A DNA stretch of 64,000 bases from Enchytraeus crypticus (Eukaryota; Annelida; Clitellata; Enchytraeida; Enchytraeidae). The DNA is taken from the NCBI GenBank assembly GCA_905160935.1, contig CAJHZI010000444.1, forward strand, positions 684,001-748,000, given 5' to 3'. The notes under the pieces are model-generated. The model searched no databases and was not told the DNA's origin. It saw only the letters and a list, made by a program, of their open reading frames with translations. The position numbers were made by a program, and so were the translations under genes. Position 1 is the stretch's first letter, and every line of letters begins with the position of its first letter. Shown here piece by piece: positions 60,401-64,000 of this stretch.

Positions 60401-60538
60401 ACCCCATCGTTGAATCGTAGCTTTCGTAGACGGAATTTTACCTAAAACTATTTCGTCGAAGACTCTCGCAGCATTGTCGTCTTTCTGTTGACGACTGTAG
60501 GTCCTGCCGGCAAGACGAGACATCGTTGCTGTCGACAT
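45211..60538 (-). CDS. WAPL: WAPL cohesin release factor (15 coding exons)
   Basis: Spliced gene on the minus strand. Exons: 60538-59678, 59028-58966, 57946-57725, 56417-56281, 55061-54959, 53517-53272, 52943-52832, 52382-52273, 50879-50741, 49809-49694, 48984-48847, 47454-47067, 46804-46716, 46186-46091, 45303-45211. Every junction is GT-AG and phase-compatible. From the conserved Met at 60523 the product is 965 aa (human WAPL 1,190). WAPL binds PDS5 and cohesin and opens the SMC3-SCC1 gate to unload cohesin from chromatin in the nucleus. The N-terminus has the PDS5-binding YSR motif (RTYSR, residues 7-11). The WAPL domain, HEAT-like helices, covers about 375-965 with [42 protein letters not shown]-type [43 protein letters not shown] and RKFLGFMNF, all in the human order. 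The N-terminal half is shorter than in vertebrates, mostly in the disordered region. Identification is firm. Confidence 0.97.
45310..45715. repeat. Minisatellite at the WAPL exon 15 acceptor
   Basis: About six imperfect units of 60-70 bp (AAACCATGTATTGTCAGTCA, GCTAATCAATCAATCAATCG, TTCAATAGATCAATTACCAT). The first unit merges with the acceptor region of exon 15. Confidence 0.85.
45905..46041 (-). mobile_element. SINE-A copy in WAPL intron 14
   Basis: Minus-strand, near-consensus and sense to the gene: box A TGGCGAAGTCGG, box B GGTTCAAATCC, tail AACTGACGTTAACCTTAGCT. Confidence 0.82.
46091..46186 (-). CDS. WAPL: WAPL exon 14
   Basis: A 96-bp phase-0 exon: [32 protein letters not shown] (vertebrate [26 protein letters not shown]). 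The acceptor is GTTTGCAG and the donor ACT/GTGAGT. Confidence 0.95.
46716..46804 (-). CDS. WAPL: WAPL exon 13
   Basis: An 89-bp exon, phase 1 in and phase 0 out: [20 protein letters not shown] (vertebrate [20 protein letters not shown]). The acceptor GTTGACAG is embedded in a CAA/CAG-type simple repeat; the donor is CCT/GTACGT. Confidence 0.95.
46801..46880. repeat. CAA/CAG-type repeat at WAPL exon 13 acceptor
   Basis: ACAACAACAACAGCTTACAA units; on the gene strand this is a TTG/CTG-rich stretch that supplies the sequence before GTTGACAG. Confidence 0.75.
47067..47454 (-). CDS. WAPL: WAPL exon 12
   Basis: A 388-bp exon, phase 0 in and phase 1 out. It starts [20 protein letters not shown], then [15 protein letters not shown] (vertebrate SGEWQETSGEIQWVS), followed by an unusual Gly/Ser-rich insert with repeated SRGA or TRGA motifs (about residues 805-865), unlike the acidic linker of vertebrate WAPL. 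It is GC-rich relative to its surroundings. The acceptor is TATGCTCAG and the donor AAG/GTAGGA. Partial copies of its first bases occur in intron 11. Confidence 0.92.
47455..48668. repeat. Partial copies of the WAPL exon 12 start within a TATACACA repeat region
   Basis: Besides the true exon, the string CCGCCTCGTAGCGCAG and its flanks occur at about 47518-47585, 48312-48358, 48481-48527 and 48620-48664 in gene orientation, and inverted at about 48168-48212. All include the acceptor-like GTATGCTCAG and the LRYEAARL codons; the copy at 47518-47585 extends to EEEHDAEL. All are joined to TATACACA-type simple sequence instead of the rest of the exon, and the 47632-48135 LINE lies among them. None looks like a complete exon. 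Confidence 0.88.
47632..48135 (-). mobile_element. L2/CR1-like LINE 3' fragment in WAPL intron 11
   Basis: On the minus strand the translation contains [56 protein letters not shown] and [17 protein letters not shown], the typical C-terminal end of CR1/L2 ORF2, followed by the family 3' end (GTGCTCGATGTTG) and a (TTA)n tail at 47632-47650. It has few disruptions, so it is the best-preserved copy of the family here. Confidence 0.8.
48668..48818. repeat. 36-bp tandem repeat beside WAPL exon 11 donor
   Basis: About four units of ATAAATCTAAAAATAGATGA + AGACATAAACATAAAT, ending about 30 bp from the donor of exon 11. Confidence 0.85.
48847..48984 (-). CDS. WAPL: WAPL exon 11
   Basis: A 138-bp phase-0 exon, 46 codons: [20 protein letters not shown], ending SIDALAM, where vertebrates read VHAVQALVQ. 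The acceptor is TATGACAG and the donor ATG/GTAGGA. Confidence 0.95.
49041..49282 (-). mobile_element. SINE-F copy in WAPL intron 10
   Basis: Minus-strand copy, sense to WAPL. Same order of blocks as at 20895-21137; box B is degenerate. Flanked by imperfect copies of a CAGTCTGCTTCCACCCAGGA-type segment. Confidence 0.72.
49694..49809 (-). CDS. WAPL: WAPL exon 10
   Basis: A 116-bp exon, phase 1 in and phase 0 out: [38 protein letters not shown] (vertebrate LQVPKYLPQEQRFDIRVL). The donor is CTG/GTCTGT. The pyrimidine tract of its acceptor abuts the 3' tail of a SINE. Confidence 0.93.
49821..50058 (-). mobile_element. SINE-F copy in WAPL intron 9, next to exon 10
   Basis: Minus-strand copy, sense to WAPL, box B GGGTTCGATTCCC. 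Its 3' TTTACTTTT end lies 12 bp from the start of exon 10 and forms part of that exon's pyrimidine tract. Confidence 0.75.
50130..50740. repeat. 40-bp minisatellite starting at the WAPL exon 9 donor
   Basis: About 15 units of GATCTGTGGCTAACAAGAGG + ACGAAGCTAAGCGAGAGAAA. Each unit contains GTTAGCCACAG on the minus strand, the same bases as the 5' splice site and start of intron 9. Confidence 0.92.
50741..50879 (-). CDS. WAPL: WAPL exon 9
   Basis: A 139-bp exon, phase 0 in and phase 1 out: [17 protein letters not shown] and [14 protein letters not shown] (vertebrate IIGVLLNLTNDNEWG). The region between the two segments is much shorter than in human WAPL. The acceptor GTGAAG lacks a good pyrimidine tract, so the 5' edge is less certain than the 3' edge. 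The donor GTG/GTTAGC starts a 40-bp minisatellite. Confidence 0.88.
50860..51105. repeat. ACACAT-rich repeat, WAPL intron 8
   Basis: Irregular units of ACACATACATACACATTAGT + ATCATAAACACATC next to the exon 9 acceptor. Confidence 0.75.
51583..51645 (-). repeat. Interspersed repeat D 3' end in WAPL intron 8
   Basis: Plus strand AATAATAAAGGTTTAACGTT then GTTTCCTCATCCATGGATAA; shorter than the other copies. Confidence 0.5.
52273..52382 (-). CDS. WAPL: WAPL exon 8
   Basis: A 110-bp exon, phase 1 in and phase 0 out: [15 protein letters not shown] and [10 protein letters not shown], matching vertebrate VKECVDHL...RCLRVLES. The acceptor TGTTTCAG and the first exon bases are repeated about six times in the preceding intron. 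Confidence 0.92.
52370..52668. repeat. Minisatellite containing the WAPL exon 8 acceptor
   Basis: About six units of 46-52 bp (GTGTTCAACTGAAACACAAT, CAATGCACAGAGATAGGAGC). The unit nearest the gene contributes the acceptor TGTTTCAG and the first exon bases; the others repeat both. Confidence 0.9.
52832..52943 (-). CDS. WAPL: WAPL exon 7
   Basis: A 112-bp exon, phase 0 in and phase 1 out: [37 protein letters not shown]. This is the most conserved stretch of the protein. The acceptor is ACAATCAG and the donor CGG/GTTTGT. Confidence 0.96.
53272..53517 (-). CDS. WAPL: WAPL exon 6
   Basis: A 246-bp exon in phase 0, 82 codons, starting [20 protein letters not shown] (vertebrate LSLCTAALMYILSRDRLNM) and ending LEIPLSEMT. 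The acceptor is TTTGCTAG and the donor ACG/GTAACT. Confidence 0.94.
53570..54128. repeat. About 26-bp tandem repeat, WAPL intron 5
   Basis: About 20 units of AAATACATAGTAAATACATG + CATCTG with point variants. Non-coding; the frames across it are artefacts. Confidence 0.88.
54541..54681 (+). mobile_element. SINE-A copy in WAPL intron 5
   Basis: Plus-strand copy following a (GAT)n run; head CTGGAGCCAGTGGCGATATC, box B GGTACAAATCC, tail GAGGAAACTGACGTTAACAT. Confidence 0.8.
54690..54957 (-). mobile_element. L2/CR1-like LINE 3' end fragments, internally duplicated
   Basis: Contains ACAACATCGAGCACTAT repeated several times. The roughly 120-bp block is present twice (54720-54838 and 54842-54957) and ends at the donor of WAPL exon 5. 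A LINE relic later amplified in tandem is the simplest reading. Confidence 0.55.
54959..55061 (-). CDS. WAPL: WAPL exon 5
   Basis: A 103-bp exon encoding [20 protein letters not shown] and a short helix; FRMHLRAHG is a hallmark of the family. The acceptor is ACAATAAG; the donor CCG/GTACAA directly borders a roughly 120-bp tandem duplication in the intron. Confidence 0.93.
55075..55325. repeat. AATC-rich tandem repeat, WAPL intron 4
   Basis: Five units of AATAACCAGGCTAATTGTGC + TGCAC separated by (AATC)n. It adjoins the acceptor of exon 5, whose CTTATTGTGCTGCACAATCA is the first unit. Confidence 0.85.
55596..55682 (+). repeat. Interspersed repeat B, short copy
   Basis: ATGTGGAACAAAGAGAATTT, CCGACCCTGGTTGAACTGGG and a GATGATGATGAT tail, in WAPL intron 4 beside the left arm of the inverted repeat. 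Confidence 0.6.
55732..56228. repeat. Inverted repeat, arms about 124 bp, WAPL intron 4
   Basis: Left arm 55732-55856 and right arm 56106-56228 are reverse complements with only a handful of mismatches (for example ACCATATGCAATACAATACT against AGTATTGTATTGCATATGGT). The loop is a SINE-F copy. The right arm ends 52 bp from the donor of WAPL exon 4. Confidence 0.9.
55886..56082 (+). mobile_element. SINE-F copy inside an inverted repeat, WAPL intron 4
   Basis: Slightly 5'-truncated plus-strand copy with box B GGGTTCGAATCCC and a TTAACTTTTTTTC end. It forms the loop between the two arms at 55732-55856 and 56106-56228. Confidence 0.75.
56281..56417 (-). CDS. WAPL: WAPL exon 4 (start of WAPL domain)
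   Basis: A 137-bp exon, phase 0 in and phase 2 out. It encodes [13 protein letters not shown] and [17 protein letters not shown], close to the vertebrate ENQEFTDDIEYLLSGL. The donor CAC/GTACGT gives a product about three residues shorter at the junction than human WAPL; a small error in this splice position is possible. Confidence 0.9.
56617..57507. mobile_element. Tc1/mariner-like non-autonomous element with long TIRs
   Basis: The left end CAGACTGGGGCAAAAACAAA and right end TTTTTTGCCCCAGTCTG are reverse complements, both flanked by TA. The similarity continues inward for well over 100 bp (CTAGGGG, CTTTAAGAAAAC, GGAGGAATTTCTG, CAGGATA blocks). A third, direct copy of the same subterminal block lies at about 56940-57115. 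No transposase frame exists; the longest frames are in the repeats. TA target site and length point to a MITE of the IS630/Tc1/mariner type. It lies in WAPL intron 3. Confidence 0.8.
57725..57946 (-). CDS. WAPL: WAPL exon 3
   Basis: A 222-bp exon, phase 0 both sides, 74 codons. A disordered, charged region ends in DRQSKE, which continues into LFTVVKNVK of exon 4, the counterpart of the vertebrate KELYTVVQHVK junction at the start of the WAPL domain. The acceptor is TTATTTCAG and the donor GAG/GTTGGA. Confidence 0.9.
58340..58400. repeat. TTAATATTAAATA repeat
   Basis: About five 12-bp units in WAPL intron 2. Confidence 0.85.
58590..58860 (-). repeat. Interspersed repeat B, long copy without tail
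   Basis: Minus-strand copy in WAPL intron 2 from TTGAACCCCAGTTTAATTAG to CACCCCGGGCACAACAAGGG. Confidence 0.62.
58966..59028 (-). CDS. WAPL: WAPL exon 2
   Basis: A 63-bp exon, phase 0 both sides, encoding [19 protein letters not shown]; it aligns with the vertebrate YNARHWNH segment. The acceptor is AATCACAG and the donor TCA/GTGAGT. Confidence 0.88.
59119..59260 (+). mobile_element. SINE-A copy in WAPL intron 1
   Basis: Plus-strand copy with perfect box A TGGCGAAGTCGG and box B GGTTCAAACCC; tail GAGGAAACTAACATTAACCT, then TTTACCAGCCTTTT. Confidence 0.82.
59678..60538 (-). CDS. WAPL: WAPL exon 1
   Basis: Holds the start. Two in-frame ATGs occur, at 60538 and 60523; the second gives [11 protein letters not shown], which aligns with the vertebrate start, so 60523 is preferred. 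The exon encodes 282 aa from that Met: YSR at 9-11, DPFSF at 75-79, KVMGF at 91-95, then a Ser/Lys/Glu-rich disordered stretch. The donor is GCG/GTAAGT, phase 0. Confidence 0.93.
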
Positions 60539-60539
60539 C

Positions 60540-61300
60540 CAACGAAATAACAATTCAGATTATTACTTAATTAATTACAAATTAATGTGTCGATGACTTT
60601 CTCATTTGTTAATAATTTTCTCCAACAGTTCAATTTAATCTCAGCCACTCATTAGACTACAAACTTCTACAACTATGTCCTTACAAGTCTTTATTATTCC
60701 TGACATTAATCTGTTCAAAATAAAAATATGACATGTAGGACTTTTCGCAAAGACTAACAATTTTCGGGATATACATTTTATAACATTTGGATCGTTGTTT
60801 TCTGCTCGTTGTTTGGATTTGATAGAATAGTGCTAGATGTAGTCATTGATGACAAAAGAATTCTCATTGTTGCTGCTGTTGATGTTGAAAGTTTCTAGGC
60901 AATACCAATATATATTCTAACTTTCAATTTGTTATATTCTTTATGAGTTTTTATTATTTATTTAACTTAAATTTTACACGATACACCTGAAGTAAAAGCA
61001 GTAATATCTCAATTTTATTAGCAATACCCTAATTAATAATGTGAACTAATTAATTAATCAAATGATTGTTCAATTAAATTAGAAGAGAAATTAGACTAGA
61101 TATTTAACTCGTTAGTAAACAATATCCGCCATTAAGAAAACTGCGCATGCGCAGTACAAGTTGCAACGCAGCGCTAACACTTTGATAAAAGCGTAGATAA
61201 AATACAGTCGCGAGTGTGGCTCGTATGCAAAGATGTGACTAATGTGAGGACGAAAGAGCAAAGGTGTGGAAATACCTTCTATTTTCAAACACAATTTATT
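60540..61300 (-). promoter_or_regulatory. Presumed WAPL 5' UTR and promoter region with NRF1-type palindrome
   Basis: The 760 bases upstream of the WAPL start contain TGCGCATGCGCA at 61142-61153, a perfect NRF1 consensus palindrome typical of housekeeping promoters, with GC-richer sequence around it. A relic of LINE-type 3' sequence (about 60783-60895) lies between it and the start, so a 5' UTR intron is possible. No TATA box was identified. Assignment to WAPL rests on position only. Confidence 0.45.
60783..60895 (+). mobile_element. L2/CR1-like LINE 3' end fragment
   Basis: Diverged copy of the family 3' terminus (AGTGCTAGATGTAGTCATTG) between the WAPL start and its presumed promoter. Confidence 0.5.
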
Positions 61301-61383
61301 TCTTCAGTATTCTTTTATTTCTTTAATTCACAATTTCTTTTAAAGCTAGAAAACTCTGAAATCGTAACCAGATAGCCATTAAA

Positions 61384-61565
61384 TCATCTAACATTTCGAA
61401 TCTCGGCCTTCCTCTGCCTCGAACTATATATCCTTCGAAACATACTGCCTTCTATGACCTCTTTTAGTAGACTTTCCCGCCTTAGAATGTGTCCTATCCA
61501 ACTCTTCTTCCTCTTTCTTATAACGCATTTATCAACTGCATGTCTGTCTCTCACGGCACCATTAT
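61384..61565 (-). mobile_element. Same LINE family, ORF2 C-terminal fragment
   Basis: Minus-strand frame: VDKCVIRKRKKSWIGHILRR, SLLKEVIEG, then a diverged GRPR-type end. It matches the region just before the 25018-25225 fragment. Confidence 0.65.
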
Positions 61566-61624
61566 TATAATTACATGTACAATTATATATACATGTAATA
61601 TGGCTCCATGATGTCCTCACATTC

Positions 61625-62730
61625 ATTGAACCATAAACTTTTCAATGACGACACTCAGCTGGGCACATGCTTTACCCCACTCCTCTCCTGATGCGAGGGC
61701 TTGCCCACAGCAAATCCTTTCAGTCGAATTGTCCATGATGTCTGCCAATTTCTTTGGCACTCAATTAAATCCGTCTAAGACTCATGCAGTTCGTTCTGTT
61801 TGGAACACCTCAACAACTTTCAAAACTCAAAGAGGTGTCCCTAGCTCTCTTCCGATATTACAGTTACACCAGTTTGAAGTTTCTTCTGTGTAGAATCTCG
61901 GTGTTGTCCTTTACCATGCTCCACCTCACATTTCATGAACACATCACCAAAACATCACAGGCATGTTTCTACCACAATCGCGATCTTCGTCGATCGAATA
62001 AGACCATATCTTTATCTTAAGACTGCCACTACAATTGGTGCTGCTCTCATGTAATCAAAACTGGACTACTGTAACTCCCTATTTCTAAATCTTCCCAGCT
62101 GTGAGATTGATAGGCTGCAGTTCATTCAGAATTCCCTTTCTTAGCTCCAAATACTCTCATGTTACTCAAATTCTTGCACTGGCTCAAAGTTAGAAAACGT
62201 ATTGTAAAAAATATAGTGTCTCTAACATACAGTACAGTCCATCACTACACCCGGCAATGATATACATGTCTCACTTACTACAAGTGGGGCACCCTACCTC
62301 CAGGCTGTCGTCTACCAGACGCTCTAAGTTAGTTACTCTAGAGAGACCAAGCATTCCTTCACTTAGCAAGCCATCTAGGCGCTCCTTCCAGCATATGCTG
62401 CCCCACAGATCTGGAATTTTCTTCCTTCCACTCTGCGCACCCCCTCATCTATACTTGATCAGCCTTTCTTACTTTATGAACAGTTTCATAACTTTCATAG
62501 GCTGTTGAAAGCTTTTCTCTTTGAATATTCCTATCCACCATGCAAATGTTCTCGAATTGAGATCAATTGCACGGAAAACTCCATTCCGCTATAATACCTT
62601 CCTTGGACTGATTATCTGTATTTTGTCCCTCACCATTTATTGACCACCCACATGCTGCTCATCGGTTTTGATTTGGTTCTGCAGTGCTCAATGTTGTCAT
62701 GGATAACAGTAGTACTCTAATCGTATTGTT
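61625..62730 (+). mobile_element. Decayed L2/CR1-like LINE, RT C-terminal region and 3' end
   Basis: Broken frames resemble the end of a CR1/L2-clade reverse transcriptase. FNDDTQL at the start is a decayed FADDTQL; later come LNPSKTHA, a region like TRRSKLVTLERPSIPS, and a tail corresponding to AAPQIWNFLPL. Many stops and frameshifts are present. The 3' end at about 62680-62720 (GTGCTCAATGTTGTCATGGA) is the same as in other copies of this family here. Confidence 0.7.
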
Positions 62731-63020
62731 GATGTTACCGTTGCCTCTTTTGCTTATGTAATATCCTACTTCATTTTTCAATCTTACATTAATTTCTCAT
62801 CATCTGTTGCAGTAGGACCTATAAATATTTGAAACTCAGTTCATATGATTTCATCAGTGGTTATATAAAGTATAAATTTTCTGTTGTTTGATCTCTAACG
62901 GATTTCGGACCTCTAAAGAATTATTCCGTGGGATCCCTATATTACCTAAAATCAAACAATATCAAATTGTCGTTGTATCTCTAATGCCTAAAATCAGAGC
63001 GTTCATGGGATCCACTTCAT

Positions 63021-63150
63021 GGCTGGTGCCAGTGGCGATGTCGGTAAGATATTCAACCGCGGATAAGTTTGTGTGGGGTTCAAATCTTGGGCTCGCCCGT
63101 CACTGACAACGTTTTCGAGTGAGGAAACTGATGTTAACATTAGCTTTTGT
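63021..63150 (+). mobile_element. SINE-A copy followed by (TA)n
   Basis: Plus-strand copy: GGCTGGTGCCAGTGGCGATG head, box B GGTTCAAATCT, tail GAGGAAACTGATGTTAACAT. A long (TA)n array starts about 10 bp after its tail. Confidence 0.8.
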
Positions 63151-63156
63151 ATCCTG

Positions 63157-63157
<1 letters not shown>

Positions 63158-63250
<93 letters not shown>

Positions 63251-63295
63251 CATATACATATACATATATGTATACATGTATGTATATATACAATT
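63158..63295. repeat. (TA)n with TACATA variants
   Basis: Long (TA)n beginning shortly after a SINE-A tail; the Tyr/Ile frames on both strands are artefacts. Confidence 0.95.
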
Positions 63296-63379
63296 ACTTT
63301 AATTCACTGGCCGGGCTTCGATCACTATAGTACCACTGCAAATAATCATTTGAAATTTTGGCAAATATGAATACATAAC

Positions 63380-63642
63380 CTACGGGTAAAGCTAAAGCCA
63401 GTGGCGTAGCCAGGATTTAGTCTTGGGGGAGGCACTTTAATCTCGGGGGAGGCACTTTGGGGAGGTACACACTTTATACAATGTTTGCACTTATATCTTG
63501 GCCTTAATAAAACTTTTACATGACACATTGGAGGGGGCACATGCCCCTCCCTGCCTCCCCCTTGCTACGCCACTGGCTAAAGCTAAAAAAGCTAAGATCG
63601 AGTAAGGTCGAGTATCTTACCGATTTCGCCATTGTCTCCAGA
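63380..63642 (-). mobile_element. SINE-A copy, broken and rearranged
   Basis: The tail (AAAGCTAAAGC, GCTAAAAAAGCTAAG) is split by the hAT-like element at 63399-63575; the head (GTCGAGTATCTTACCGATTT) follows at 63607-63640. The middle of the SINE is deleted. Confidence 0.6.
63399..63575. mobile_element. hAT-like MITE with 8-bp target-site duplication
   Basis: 177 bp. Left end CAGTGGCGTAGCCAGGAT; right end GCTACGCCACTG; flanks GCTAAAGC on both sides, a perfect 8-bp duplication. Inserted in the tail of a SINE-A copy. The interior is G-rich/C-rich and non-coding. Confidence 0.85.
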
Positions 63643-63780
63643 CAGTGGCGATCCTGGGGGGCAGAGGGGGCGATCGCCCCCCCAATAATTTCTGCGGGGG
63701 GGGCGAACTTATAGTTTCGCCCCCTCCAATAATAATTCATCTTATAAAGTACGCCCCCCATAATTTGATAGTAAGCCAGA
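63643..63780. mobile_element. Possible second hAT-like MITE end
   Basis: CAGTGGCGATCCTGGGGG begins at 63643, followed by G-rich/C-rich stem-loop sequence (GGGGGCGATCGCCCCC). The partner end was not identified; TTCTGAGGGGTGGCC at 63786-63800 may begin another element. Confidence 0.35.
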
Positions 63781-64000
63781 AGCGGTTCTGAGGGGTGGCC
63801 TGAAGGGCTGTATCACCCCAAAAATGCTAAAAATTTTGACTTTTATTGCAGATGATCATAACACAAAAGTGCTGGATCAGGAGCATCAGATGCCCATTTA
63901 AGACGATGCTTGTTTGAGATGCTTGATTGAAGTCTGACGCACTTTAATAGCGACAATCTAACAGTGAATATAAGCCAGAACAACGGAGTGGCTGTAGTAG

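Overview
The window is animal nuclear DNA: intron-containing genes, GT-AG splice junctions, very AT-rich spacers, many (TA)n, (GA)n and (GATT)n microsatellites, minisatellites, tRNA-derived SINEs and decayed non-LTR retrotransposons. No bacterial, organellar or viral genes were seen. Two conserved metazoan genes can be assembled completely by joining phase-compatible exons, both on the minus strand. One encodes a PRDM14-type PR/zinc-finger protein, which is the reason for suggesting a non-ecdysozoan invertebrate such as a lophotrochozoan or another marine invertebrate. That taxonomic placement is inference, and I cannot name the species.

Layout. 1-13,800: no recognisable host gene; minisatellites, LINE 3' ends and SINEs. 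13,811-14,250 (minus): an orphan exon-like reading frame, not placed in a gene. 14,341-15,150 (plus): 5'-truncated non-LTR retrotransposon carrying a restriction-like endonuclease domain. 15,772-29,036 (minus): PRDM14-like gene, 8 coding exons, 537 aa, with a 7.7-kb first intron. 29,060-45,200: repeat-dominated intergenic DNA, with one possible plus-strand terminal exon at 39,864-40,065. 45,211-60,538 (minus): WAPL (wings apart-like cohesin release factor), 15 coding exons, 965 aa from the conserved Met. 60,540-61,200: presumed WAPL promoter side, with an NRF1-type palindrome. 61,380-62,730: LINE relics. 63,000-63,800: SINE, (TA)n and small hAT-like inverted-repeat elements.

The two genes are not an operon and have no obvious functional link: WAPL acts on cohesin throughout the cell cycle, while PRDM14 is a DNA-binding transcriptional regulator. 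Several WAPL introns are built from tandem repeats that start at, or include, the adjacent splice site. Intron 11 carries several partial copies of the first bases of exon 12 (one inverted), intron 7 repeats the exon 8 acceptor, intron 9 repeats its own donor, and intron 4 contains a roughly 124-bp near-perfect inverted repeat. A tRNA-derived SINE family (about 12 copies), a second SINE family (4 copies), a Tc1/mariner-like inverted-repeat element and a hAT-like MITE with a perfect 8-bp target-site duplication are the clearest mobile elements.
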